Source: Phorcus lineatus (lineage: Eukaryota > Mollusca > Gastropoda > Trochida > Trochidae). From it: a DNA stretch of 64,000 nucleotides. A program made the translations under genes and the position numbers. Location: assembly GCA_921293015.1 (NCBI GenBank), contig OV121097.1:25889429-25953428 (forward strand). Direction: 5' to 3'. Of the stretch, positions 48,660 through 60,222 are shown piece by piece (within the stretch, counting starts at the first letter, position 1; each line of letters begins with the position of its first letter). Under the pieces are notes generated by a model. It searched no databases and was not told the origin of the DNA. It saw only the letters and a list, made by a program, of their open reading frames with translations.

Positions 48660-49080
48660 CAGGATGGGTAACGGTCCTCATTTCCATATCGCAATATATT
48701 GCGATACAGAAAAGCGTATTACAATACGTATTGCAATATATTGGTTCTCTTCATGTTTTAGTTTTTCCATGTTCGCTTGACTTAATAACAGCAATTATAA
48801 CAGTAATCAATGTTCGACTGGAAGTCATTTTGTAAAGAGATATAATTAAGTGACTTGTGTTGTACTTTTAACATGTGTGTGCTATTTTCACTTTGCAAGT
48901 TAACACTTTTCAGTAAAATCATAGGGTGTTTTGTTACGTTTTTTTGCAATTCTATTTTTTTGTTAATTCTAAAACCTCCAATATATTTGATATTTTTAGA
49001 CTGTACCGGTACGTATCGTGATTTTCCTGTAGTGCAATGTACCGATAAACCGATAATACCGCGCACCCTTTGACTGTTGC
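48653..49080. mobile_element. hAT-like MITE, about 410 bp
   Basis: The left end is near 48660 (CAGGATGGGTAACGGT) and the right end near 49072 (complement CAAAGGGTGCGCGGT). They are imperfect inverted repeats and the similarity continues inward (TACAGAAAA...ACGTAT against TACAGGAAAATCACGATACG). Flanks GGTGTTGC (48653-48660) and ACTGTTGC (49073-49080) agree at 6 of 8 bases, compatible with a decayed 8-bp hAT duplication. Near the left end lie a perfect 20-bp palindrome centred on AATATATT (48687-48706) and CAATACGTATTG. Open frames across it are incidental. Confidence 0.5.
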
Positions 49081-49423
49081 TTTACGCTTTTATATACAAA
49101 ACTTCAGTTGTTTCCGTAGAAGCGTCATAGAAAGCAGACAAAATGTTTTAGTTTACCATTTCAAACAACTTAACTTAGTTGCATGGGTTGCAGAGTTAAA
49201 CATTCAGTCTTGAATATTTAAGGAAATGAAAATGGTTTGGCCTCATAACAATCAAATCAAAATCGACCATGTTTCGAGAAATAAAACTAAAGTTTCAAAA
49301 AAGGGCCCTGGTAAAAACTTTCGGTATCAGACGCTATGGGCACACTAGTCCTGTGAAACATTGTTTTCTACATGATCGCAACCATATTTCCTTTTAAACG
49401 CGATTGAGTGATTGATTTGCTAA
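49081..49423. other. no gene recognised
   Basis: Nothing supported. Confidence 0.45.
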
Positions 49424-49587
49424 AGAATAAGTTTTGTTTGTACTAAACTAGTAAGAGAACATGCGCCTTACGGACTATTGTCAGATCTTGCGAATATTGA
49501 GCAACTGGACGAAATTGCATACCTCGGAAGACGGTCGATTTTGATTAGAATGAACGTAACAACGTTTAAAAAGAAACCAGACAGTTA
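49424..49587 (+). CDS. ATG-less open frame, unidentified
   Basis: About 54 codons open between stops, including REHAPYGLLSDLANIEQLDE and onward to a TAG at 49585-49587. The amino-acid mix and the use of GCG, CGG and GAC codons look more coding-like than the surrounding AT-rich DNA. No clear acceptor or donor bounds it. It could be an exon, or the end of a decayed element gene. I do not recognise it. Confidence 0.22.
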
Positions 49588-51842
49588 GAGCACTAGAACA
49601 ATATACAATGATAACATAATCTTTTCAGTTATAAAAATGATGTTATTTGTATTGCTCTTTTAATCATGTGCACATTCATCATCATTGTCATTGATACGAC
49701 AAGCGAAAAGGTGCCACTCTTCGCCAATAGATCATTAAATGTTACCTCCAAACGATCACCTCAATATATCACCAATATCAAAAGTATTATTGGAATTTTT
49801 TTCAAGAATATCATGTCATCTGCCTGGTTTGAACTGATTAAGTTAAATTTTGAGAACCGAATAAATTTTAATTGTACAAAAGAAGAAAGTATGGATCCTT
49901 TATTTCAGAAAGTCACAACCTTTGGAAATCAATACTTCCCATAACAAATGATCATTTAATATGATATTTTTCAGATCTTCCGGCAAGACGAAAACAAAAT
50001 CAGTCTGTAGTCCTGAATAATAACTTGAATGCTTAAGGCTCTCTTTAGACAGATTATAAATGTTATACTATGAAGGCCAAACAATTTTCAGTGGATAGTT
50101 TTAATAAAATGGTTTTGATATTTGAATTCTGATAAATCTTCATGTCAGAAATGGGAATATGAGAACTGGACGTAAGGGTCGATGACACATAACATATAAC
50201 ACATACAGCGAGTTTTTAACAAATCTCTTAAGTGACTGCTAGATTTGATACAGGCAAATAAGAAAAACACTTTTTAAATTTCAGTATTCAAATGATTGAA
50301 AGACTACATCAAACTTTTTTATATTCACTAAGTATCAATATATAGAAGATATTTTACCTTGAAAATGAAATAAGTAGTAGCGCTTAGGCAAGAATGTGGG
50401 ACACAATTACACTACATCACAAGTTCTCCTATAAATGAGGAAATAAATTGGACTGATGTACTTTGTTGGAGTTAATGGTATGCTGGATTCACGTTTTCAT
50501 ACTTTCCGGTGGAAACACCATTAACCCTGAGTCCTTCTTTTGCTGTGATGCTGAAAATGTTCGTGAGATACCGTAGTCAAATCTTTGAAGGGTAATCATG
50601 CAAAATGAGACACTGAATGAATTATTGTTTAGAACCGCATTAGCAGCCTTTCAGCCATTAACATGGCGTACAAAACAAGAACACGAAACAGAATTTGCTT
50701 TTGGAAAAGTTTGTTACTCAATCAATTAGTATTCACGAAATGCAATTTTCAAAAGGAAACAAGGAATTGAAAAAGTGTAAAAAAGCCTTAACAGGAAATA
50801 TTCTAGGAAAAATGCATGACATGTTGTTTCCTAAAGAGTAAGGTTTTTGTAGACAGCAATTGTTCAACTGTTAGAATTGTTATTAATGAGTCATATATTG
50901 ATTTAAAGGCAAATTTCAGAGATATCACCTTATCATCAACATCACTGATTTACAGTATTTTTTTTATTAACACTCAATAGTGATTTTCAATGAAAGAAAT
51001 GTCATGGTGTGAACTCGGGTATATTTTATCTTTTGTTCTGGAATATTTTCTATTTTCATGTAAACTGCTGGAATTCAATTTTAAACATTAAAGATCCAAT
51101 AGATAGATTTAATCAAAGGATGCAACATTGTTATTATCTTTTAAAATGTTAATTTTACAAGCATCTTGTCAGCAACTTTTTTTCTTTAAAAATGTTTTTA
51201 CATTTACTCATGAAGCCTGGAGGTCTTATTGCACGGCATAGCTCTTGTCCTTTCATAAGCTTTTAGCTTTATTTGAACCTTATAAGGGACCACGCCTTAA
51301 AGCATGTTTAAGTCTCCTCTAAGAGTAGAAACCTAAACAAACTGATATATTTAGTGCAGGCTCAGTAGATGATGGTTTATAATCAATAGATTTACAAATG
51401 TAGTGGTACTTTTGTGTCTTAATATCATATTCATGGATTAAATGGATTGAGATTTATTCTAAATTATAGTTATACGAAATTATATTTGCAAGTTCCCTTT
51501 GATGAAAACGGAGAAATCAAATGGCTGTAAGATAAAAAGCGGAAAATGTTGATAGACTAAGAAGATAGGAAAATTCGACATATTCTACTATACACAAACT
51601 ACCTTAGATGGAAAATGCGAAATCTGTTCAAGTTGTATACGTTCATTATGTCAAAACGAATTTGATCATCAAGATCAATACCTGAAGAGAGAAAGATTGC
51701 GTTTGAAAGCAGTTAATTACATTTTGATAATTGAGATCCAATATATATTGAGTAAACGTTTTCCTCAATGTTGATTACCAATTACCGTTTTTCAAACGAG
51801 ACTTACTGAGTTACTAATGGAATAAGGTCTCTCTGATGACAG
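49588..51842. other. no gene recognised
   Basis: AT-rich. A 92-codon plus frame (49666-49944) and a 37-codon ATG-less frame near 50457-50565 are unrecognised. Confidence 0.4.
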
Positions 51843-52011
51843 GCGTATCTATCATCATGCACTTGATAACCCCATAGAGATTGCTGGTCTAGCCAGTAGG
51901 ATTAGCTACAATTTGGTTGAAGTGAACAAGAGCTCATCCTGGACATCTCAGTCTAATGCACTGCTGTCTTGGAATAACGCTGAAGCGGCCATATCTGTTT
52001 TACTTTATCAA
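51843..52011 (+). CDS. candidate exon of 169 nt, unidentified
   Basis: A frame with no ATG at its start stays open from about 51828 to a stop near 52089, about 85 codons. That is long for this base composition. It contains DNPIEIAGLASRISYNLVEV and onward. An acceptor-like string (CTCTCTGATGACAG) ends at 51842 and a donor-like CAA|GTAAAA follows 52011. They bound 169 nt that begin one base into a codon. The stretch is clearly richer in G+C than its neighbours. I do not recognise the peptide. A fragment of a mobile-element gene is the main alternative. Confidence 0.33.
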
Positions 52012-52073
52012 GTAAAAGCAAGATATTTCATAATGAAAGCATATTTTCATGACATCGGATTTGGCGGAAGGCG

Positions 52074-52083
52074 GTCACGTGAC
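52074..52083. promoter_or_regulatory. GTCACGTGAC palindrome (extended E-box)
   Basis: Perfect 10-bp palindrome identical to the extended E-box bound by TFEB/MITF/USF-type bHLH factors. It is preceded by TTTGGCGGAAGGCGG. A single site without context proves nothing about function. Confidence 0.25.
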
Positions 52084-52090
52084 AGTTGAC

Positions 52091-54078
52091 TTTTATCAAA
52101 GTCGAAATTTATCAAATTGACTTGAGACTAAAATAGACTTGATGACGTAAAACCTTTTTTCATCCTTTGTCAGTCCTCTTGAACACGGCATTAACTGTTT
52201 TGATAGTTCGAAACATTATAAAACAATTACGAATTGTTGAAATAGGAAAATACATATAGACCCAGATAAAATAATCATTGTCCTCGCACACATGTACTTT
52301 GTCCTCGAACAAAATATTGTTTTCTTATGGTCTATTAAAACAGTCTTTATTTGAAACAGGCACACGAAAAATACCATTTTTAAATTTTCTGTATTCCAAT
52401 AATTCAAAGACCATCGTCTCACCTTTTTATGTGGTAAATAAAAAAATTGATTTGACAGTGGAACGTGTTTGCCCAATAACAACTCTCATAAACTTTGTGG
52501 AAGACTCTTGGAATTCAATCGAAATATGCAGTATGTTACATCAAAGCAAATGCTATCAAGAGAAGAAGATTTATCTTAACAGTTAACTAACTTGCTGACA
52601 CATCAAGGACGTATTGACGTCATTTGGAATTTAACATAACTATAGCGACCATTGATCAAAGAATTAATACCAGATCGTGAAAGTCAAAGGCAAAGAATAA
52701 TCAATGAAGAAGATGAGAAGGAAGATTTATTACACCTAAAAAGCTTTAAATGCGAATATTTTCACACAAAAAAAGGAAACAGAGATGGAAGCCAAATTCT
52801 TTGAGATTCAGGTTAACATTGGACAACAAACAAAGTTTTTTTATTACTGTTACTTTTTCCGATTTTTGGCTGACGGAAAAGAGAAGTCAGCCATTGAAGT
52901 ATGATTGATTTTTATTTTATCATGAATATCATCTTAAGAGAATCTCATAGCGAAAGTACGAAATGAACTGAAATAATTTAAGCATTAAAACTTTCAATAA
53001 TAGCAGACGTCATCATAATGAACATAATTTTTTGCCATGAATTATACATTGAATGATGTATGTGTGAAATATTCGCCATTTATATCAGCATACATGGTAT
53101 TTAACATTTAAATAGAATAAATATGTTACTATTACCACAAAGCAGTTATTTGAGAGAAATTCATGCTCGAGAAGAATATTGTTTGTTTTAATTCTTATCC
53201 AAATAAAAAAGAATTGTCCTAAATCCGTTTCACATAAAATATATATTTTTATTGATTATTTTAGTATTTCAATTGGGAACATGATTACGTTAAAGATGGA
53301 TCTGAAAAACAATTATTACAGATCGTCAATATACAGGCCCGGTTTCCCGCCTTGAACGGTGCTGTAAATTGGTGCTCAATCACAAGTAACATGAGAAAAA
53401 ATACTGTGGACTATTTCACAACATCTTCAAATGAACCACATTGTGTTTATTGTTTACATGTACATGTCAATGATGCCCGATCTAATGAGTGTTTTGACAG
53501 TCTGAAAACATAGATAAATGCAAGTTAGATTTAACATAACAATACATGAAGTTGTCAAAGAATATTAGACAGATATCTTCCTATCTGATTCAATTTTGGC
53601 TAATGGTCTTCTCTTCATTCTGAAATCTTTAACACTTTTATTCTTCTTTCGTTTGACTTTGACATGAAATCATTACTTACAGCCTAAAGCTAACATAATC
53701 CATTCCATAAGCAAATTGCAGGGAAAGACTCCTTTTTGGGTGCTAGCAATAAGGAGAATTGGTCTAAGGAAAAAGTTTTTGTGACTTTACACTACTTGTT
53801 TAGCTTGACAAATCAAGGTTCTCAAGTTTCCTCAAAATCTTAAATCACAATCCTGAAACGAACACAATTGACGACGAAGGCAAGAGAGGACAATTTGAAG
53901 TTAAAATCTTTCAGAACTCAAAACTCAAAACAACTTATCATTTTCAACAGTTGGAAAATTTTATGTGCGATGCTACCATGCACAAAGATATAAAGATCTT
54001 ACAGTTTGTAAAAGTCCACATCCAACCTCTCGAGGCAAGTTTTTTTCTGACAAGCATTTAAACCCAAACTATATTGTA
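52091..54078. other. no gene recognised
   Basis: AT-rich. A 102-codon plus frame at 52278-52586 is unrecognised and within chance length. Confidence 0.4.
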
Positions 54079-54722
54079 TGGAAGCGCATTTTTGCCAGCA
54101 GTAGATGATAATTTCATCTAATATGATGATTGAAGAACATAGATGATAGTATTACCTAATTAGATGATTGTTTTATCTGATTATATGAAAGTTTTATCTA
54201 ATTATATATGATAGTTTCATCTAAATATATATGATAGTTTCATCTATAGTTTATTATAGTTTTATCTAGTTAGACATTCTGTCATCTAATCATACCATGC
54301 TTTTATCTAATACAAGAGAATACTTAATAGCTGATTAGTTAAAAGTATGTTCTCATTAGACACAACTAGCATCCTATGAGATAAAAGTATCATCTAATTT
54401 GACAAAACTATCATCTAATTAAATAAAACTATCATCTGATTAAATAAAACTATCATCTAATTAAATAAAACTATCATCTACTAAGAATAATATATCATCT
54501 ACTAAGAATAATATATCATCTAATGACATAAAATTATCATCTAATGACATAAAATTATCATCTAAGTAGAAAGAAGAATAATCTAATTAGATGTTGAATA
54601 CAAATATTTTTCCGTTTAAAAACATTGTATCAAAAGATGAAAAGTTGCAACTTTGTCTTATTAGATAAAACTATATAAGTTATTTCTACTTTTTTCACTT
54701 TTGGCAGTTATGCGCTTCCATA
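54077..54722. mobile_element. 642-bp MITE with TA target duplication and inverted satellite arms
   Basis: Element 54079-54720, flanked by TA on both sides (54077-54078, 54721-54722). The left end TGGAAGCGCATTTTTGCCAG and the right-end complement TGGAAGCGCATAACTGCCA form terminal inverted repeats. The left half is a degenerate array of ATGATAGTTTTATCTAATTA-type units. The right half has the inverse, AAACTATCATCTAATTAAAT-type units, including several near-identical copies at about 54410-54560. The whole can therefore fold back on itself. No coding capacity. TA duplication points to the Tc1/mariner superfamily or a relative. Confidence 0.75.
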
Positions 54723-55286
54723 AGAAAGTATATCATTACTTTGCATAAAGTTTTTGATTGGTTACTGAGAATACTCAGAGGCGGTAAACACTGATTAACT
54801 GTCACTTGTTTATTACATTCACGTACATGTTGCCTTGCAGCGATACAGAATTTGACATGACCTCATACCTCAATGGATTTCGTGAGAGACGTTGATTAGC
54901 AAAGCACTATCCAGGAAAATGCGCAATGATAGAAACTGATATCAAATTGTGTTTATTGTAGAATGGAGAATTAATGTGGCCAAATTTCCAGCTTTCTCAT
55001 AACTCAAAAGAACAATTTCATACATAACATGTAGACAACTGTGAAAAAATATTGTATTTCTCGTCATATAATACATGAAAAAAAGCAAGTTGACAACTAC
55101 TTACATGTCAAGAGTTACAAAAGTCATTGTGCTTTTCACATGTCACACATGATATAAATGTGTAGCCGGAAGAATTGTTTTTCATTATCTGTTGTTCAGC
55201 GACATTTGCTTCATAAACATAAACATAACTAAAGCACAAATATATATAACCCTTATAATTCGCAACTGATCAACACTAGCTCCAGA
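54723..55286. other. no gene recognised
   Basis: Nothing supported. Confidence 0.45.
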
Positions 55287-55327
55287 CAGCGAGTATCCGC
55301 TCCGTGACGTCACTAATATACTCGCTG
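55287..55327. promoter_or_regulatory. 10-bp inverted repeat enclosing a CRE (TGACGTCA)
   Basis: Arms CAGCGAGTAT (55287-55296) and ATACTCGCTG (55318-55327) enclose TGACGTCA at 55305-55312, the full CREB/ATF site. The stretch is G+C-rich. A 44-codon open frame also runs through it, so it might instead be coding. Confidence 0.35.
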
Positions 55328-55627
55328 CCATCAGAAGGCTTCAAGGTGAAAAAGCTCTAACACAGCGCGTGCAACCAACGATTGATGTCACGCTCTAAAA
55401 GTGAAGCTCCTAACTCATAGGATTCACAATGCAACTCCGAACAACGACTCAAGAAATGAGTACGGCAAACAAAACTTTTTGTTTTTTTATTAAGTTGTCT
55501 TTGAATTTTTGAAACATAACAAATTGTCCACCATATACTCATCAAATACAAAATTATATTTGAAGCAAATTACACCAACTTTTGTAATATTCATAGAATT
55601 TCATACGCCTAACGTTTAAAACATACT

Positions 55628-55687
55628 CTCGAACCAATTTACTTGTATGTAAAATAACAATTTGGTTCGAGATTATCGATGACGTCA
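55628..55687. promoter_or_regulatory. inverted repeat followed by a second TGACGTCA
   Basis: CTCGAACCAA (55628-55637) and TTGGTTCGAG (55662-55671) are perfect inverted arms around 24 bp. TGACGTCA follows at 55680-55687, about 375 bp from the first site. Confidence 0.35.
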
Positions 55688-58029
55688 ATTCCTAGAATCT
55701 TGATAACAATGGCCCCGCAAGTGAAGGCAGGGCTGCTACCGTAGAGGTACTCAAAGGGAAGGCGCCCTGACTTGGAGGTTCGATCAACACGGTGTAGATC
55801 ATATTACCACACTGACAAACATTTTACATGTTAATTACGGAAGGAATGTACATAGATTTTGAAAGCAAGAGAATCTTATCCTATAGAGCAAACCAAATAT
55901 AAAACAGGACAAAGATACATGGTCGTGTATATGTTGGAAAATCATTCTATTATGTCTGGTAATATAACCTTATTTCTGCTATTATTAGTTATTAGACAAT
56001 AATATTATATCATACAGATATTAGAATTACTTTTCGCTTTTATATGCCACAACCACTCTCTGGTCAAATCAAGTGTCTTCCAACTATTTGCATATATTCA
56101 TCTTTATAGAAAATATTTTATACAGTGGTGACCGGTCTCCAAGACTAGAGTACATGATTTTACCTTGAAGCTATCTACAAGATCTTGCATATCTACATTA
56201 TATTAGCTCCATATGGCTATATGGTTGTCTTTGAGCAGATACTTTATGGATGTAATTTCTTACAAAAATGTGATAATCCTTTTCTTTGGTTACATAAACA
56301 ATACTTGATGAATATTATCAGATAACTTTGTGTTTGATATTTATTTTCGTTAATATTATGATTTACTAAACAACTGCTTATTAAATTGTATAAATATCAA
56401 CTTCAAGATGTTATTTTAACTCTAACATCCTAAAGGTATTACATTTATATATATTCCTATATAATTTACGTCCAGTATGCAAATATTTCCTTGTTTCATA
56501 ATTCATAGTTGTTAATATTTTTCCAAGGTGCTATAAAAAACAAAGACCAAAACGTGGTCGAATAAATTTGGAATGACAGTACTTTTTCTTGACATGATAT
56601 AGTAATATCATTGATTAAACAATATGGTCTAAACTAGAGATGAATTTTAGTATTTTCGCATGCGTGTTTAAATTGTTGATTGTCAACATAGAAAAAACAA
56701 GACAAAACAAGATTTACATACACCTTTGTTTTACGACTTGATTCCGTTTTTGATTTTTCTTAAACAATTGTTAAACAGTTCGCTCAAAAAATAAAGGTAT
56801 CACTGTCATATATATAAAGATCCTATTTAATTCATATCATATCATATTTATACATTTTTCAAATAGACACTACATTTGACATGCAAGAATTGATAAAACA
56901 AAGTCAATGAATCTTTATACAGCTATGAGAACTTTTCTTACAAATTTCAAGATTTGTTATGCACTGTTCTTGACCATTCACTTAATCTACAACAATTTTA
57001 CATTTTTCCAGCATCTAATAATATAACTATCTGAGTCTGGACTTCTTAAGGTTGTTGCCTTGATGTCTTGGCTGAAACCACCAAAAAATTCCCTCGGGTG
57101 AATATACACTTACAATGACATGAATAGGTCAATATAAAACAAATCGTTTGGGAAATTAGGCCATTCAATTTAAGAAGACGAGAATGTGCATCCCTGTCTT
57201 GGTATAACTTCTAAGCATCTAGTTCTACATACATTAAAAGGGTATTGTATTTTGTAAGTTAAGAAGATGAAAAGCTTTTCTTGTTGTCAGTCACAGTAGG
57301 TTAAGATGCTACTGAAAAAGATTTGAGATTCTGAAACAAATTTTGTTGACAGAGAGCTTGCGAGATTGAAATTATTGTAAATTGTTTTTGTGAATTTGTT
57401 TTACTTTGTTCACATCATAAACGAACATTTTAGTTCCTGTGTTCAGTGGTACCCTTAAACAAGAGAAATATACAAAACGAGGATTGTCCTAACCACACTC
57501 TTACTTTCATCATTACCACTTAAATGACTGAAATTATCATAATCGAATAAAAAATCTGGTTTAATCGCCACTTTTTGGGGAAGTAAAAGAGATATAAACT
57601 ATAGATATATATGTAAAGACACACCTGTTGCAACCCTACTGGAAAATCAAATTTGTTTTGCTCCAAATCTATCATAAAATAATTCTCATGTGCCAATTCT
57701 CAGGAAGTAATTGGCGGGAATATTTTCCCTATGAGAAGTCATTTACGGATGTTGTTTTGAGACACTCCTGAATCGTATTTCAATATCTACACCCGTTTTA
57801 TTAACACATTAACAGAAACAGTATCTTTGTTTTGCAACAAGTATGTGAACAGGGATTGCAATAAAACAAATAATAAATATGTTTATATCTACGCAAACGT
57901 CATGACGCACAGATACATTGAATGATAAGACTATTAAAATAGTGTCGCTTGATATCAGCATGTGGGAATTGATTGAATAAGAGGCTTTTATCATATACTT
58001 GCTTATAAATACAGAGATTTTGAATGTAC
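55688..58029. other. no gene recognised
   Basis: A G+C-rich patch at about 55710-55800 faintly resembles decayed LINE coding sequence. The rest is AT-rich. Confidence 0.4.
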
Positions 58030-58395
58030 GATACACCCTCCGTCAAGCACCCTGTATCAGGCCCGTCAAGGGACTTGAACCTGGAACCCTAGGCAACGAA
58101 CGTGAAAATAAGATCGAAGTCGCGAGGTATTTAGAGTTGTCTACCTTTGTACATCTGACGTTACAACATGGCCGATATCGCGGAAAGAAGCTGCAGTCTC
58201 TTGCTGATCGGATATTTCAGCTTGATATGCTCATGGAAGCGGCAGTTGACGAAGAAAACGAAAATCAATTGAGCATAGAAGCTAATGGCATTGACACAGA
58301 AGCATTTGCAAAGAGAATGAGAAACCCTAACACTGAAAGTAAGACGACAGGTGACATGAAAACGTTCTCCGATTGGCATGTCAGCTTGAATTAAC
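58030..58395 (+). pseudogene. probable Crypton-type tyrosine recombinase, 5' fragment, frameshifted
   Basis: A MADIAER start at 58169 in one frame passes, through a one-base frameshift, into KLQSLADRIFQLDMLMEA and on to RNPNTESKTTGDMKTFSDWH. It ends at a stop at 58392-58394. The short helical leader, an acidic EENENQ stretch, then NPNT..KT..D...F..W matches the N-terminal core-binding region of the DUF3504/Crypton-like recombinases abundant in molluscs. This is family knowledge from memory and not a search result. The catalytic domain (R..H.R..Y) is absent, so the copy is dead. Sequence upstream to about 58030 would be its leader. The LINE remnant follows at 58567. Confidence 0.45.
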
Positions 58396-58566
58396 TTAAC
58401 GCACTCGAAAACATGAACTAGATGCAAGAGGCGAGTAATCAGCTCTCACAGCGACGGCAGTGATTAGCAGTCCGTATTTGTTTATGGACGTTAACAACAG
58501 TAATTAAGTCAATTAGCTTTGATTCTCGGTGTGCCACTCATTTTAATGTTATTAATTAAAGTTTAA

Positions 58567-60102
58567 TATTTAATAAACAAGGCATTTGACAGAGTTTGGC
58601 TTAATGGTCTTTTCTACAAGTTACACAACTTTGGACTTACAGGTAAAATCTGGAGAATACTTCGTATCTTGTCATCTTCAATGCAATCACGTGTTAGTAT
58701 GGGGGGTCATACTTCAGAACTATCTCCTATTCAGCAGGGTGTTGGTCAAGGACGTGTTCTATCAGCGTGGTTATTCACCCTATATATTAATGACCTCCTA
58801 TATGATATTGACAAATCTGGTAGAGGGTTACAACTTCCCTGGGGTAGCACACCAGGTATACTACTGGCAGATGATACAACACTATTGAGCTGTACACCTG
58901 ATGGTATCCAATGTCTACTTCATGTCATCCAGAAATATGCTCAAACCTGGCATCTCAAGTTTAATGCTAGCAAAAGCGTGTTTCTCTTGTTTGGTTCTGC
59001 ATACAAAAATATATGCCCTCAATTATCCCTTGGTGAGCAACAGGTAACTAAGAAAAGTGACGTTGTTTATGCTGCTAAGTCAACCCATGCTCGAACACTT
59101 CTAGTATGTGAAAAACTTAGAAAAATGGTTAATATTAATCATAGCCATGCACTTTACTTTGGTGGTTTAAACCCAGTCCATGCTGTACGTATATGGGAAA
59201 ATATTATTACCCTGTGGTATGTTTGCCTGTAACGTCTGGTGCAAATTATCAAGGAAAGATTATGACTTGTTGGAAGGAGCTCAGAAATATTTTTGTAAAA
59301 AGATTAAAGGCTTTTCAAAGCGCTCATGCTCTATCATTGCTAGGGATACTCTTGGTTTAATGTCCCTACAGGGCTACGTTGATAAACGCTCTCTCCAGTT
59401 GTTGGACCGACTATGTTCTGCTGACTCGCACTTTGTATTTAAACAGATCCTCAATTTCAGATTATCTGAATACATATGTGATGGAAGTTTGCAAAGACAG
59501 GAAAAAAGCAAATATTCACCAATTTTCCATATGTTTGAATTATGTTATAAATATCAGGCGATATCCACTCCTGTAATAATTCATCTGTTTTTGCTGACAA
59601 AAAGGTATGGCCAACACGTGTGAAGGAACATGTCTACAATATTGATGTACATAATACTCTCTGTGAAATTGATTATAGGCAAAACCTTCAAAGATACTCA
59701 ATGTTACGAGAGCCAAAGATTAACAAACTTTGGTTGTCTGCATTAGCTAACCCTGATTGTTTTTATGATGTTGCATTTCTGATACGTTTCAGCACTTTAC
59801 TCGTTCAATCACAAGAATGTATTTGTTGTACATATGCATATGATATTGTAAAGCATGTTATTCTATTTTGCCCCCACACTCAATGCGCACGTGATAAAAT
59901 GTTCGATTTTCTTATTGATACCCAAGCTGTCAACACCTTTGCCAGTATATGGGACGATGATGATTTATTTCTCATATTTTTACTGGGCGGAACGCCAAAT
60001 AAAGAAATAGAGAATCTTGATATGAACGATTGGTTCAAGTGTATAAAAATGATAAGTAAAACTGTAAAACTTTGGCAGAAATACTTTACAAAATGCTTTT
60101 GA
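58567..60102 (+). pseudogene. non-LTR retrotransposon reverse transcriptase to C-terminus, frameshifted
   Basis: The copy starts inside reverse transcriptase motif A (NKAFDRVWLNGLFYKL from 58576). It continues with QQGVGQGRVLSAWLFTLYIN (motif B), LLADDTTLL (motif C, Leu in place of the usual Tyr/Phe before ADD) and KFNASKSVFLLFG (motif D), then a long C-terminal region. Frame changes near 59205 and near 59580 break the frame, which is otherwise nearly free of stops. The end has CICCTYAYDIVKHVILFCP, the LINE zinc-knuckle-like motif. The endonuclease and first RT motifs are missing, consistent with 5' truncation. It could not make an active enzyme. It belongs to a different family from the 15.8-, 18.9- and 36.0-kb copies. 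Confidence 0.88.
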
Positions 60103-60222
60103 TCTTTGTACATGTATGAACTGTATATATATATCCATTCACTTTCTGACATGTAAACTGAGATTTATACCTGTATTCATTTGTATCTTCAAAATGGAGG
60201 AAATAAAGAATATCTATCTATC
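60103..60222 (+). mobile_element. 3' untranslated region and tail of the 58.6-60.1 kb LINE
   Basis: About 120 bp after the TGA stop, ending GGAGGAAATAAAGAATATCT with a (TATC)n tail at about 60211-60222. Confidence 0.7.

Noticed and set aside
48782..49073. Overlapping open frames of 94 and 72 codons on opposite strands
   Set aside because: Both lie inside the hAT-like MITE and are not conserved coding sequence by any sign I can see.
52278..52586. 102-codon plus-strand open frame
   Set aside because: Within chance length, low-complexity AT-driven composition, no recognised motif.
55705..55800. NGPASEGRAATVEVLKG frame resembling the start of a LINE reverse transcriptase
   Set aside because: Only a short, frameshifted resemblance with no following RT motifs; too weak to annotate.
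55770..55810. GGTTCGATCAAC resembling a tRNA B box
   Set aside because: No box A at the right distance and no T-arm pairing.
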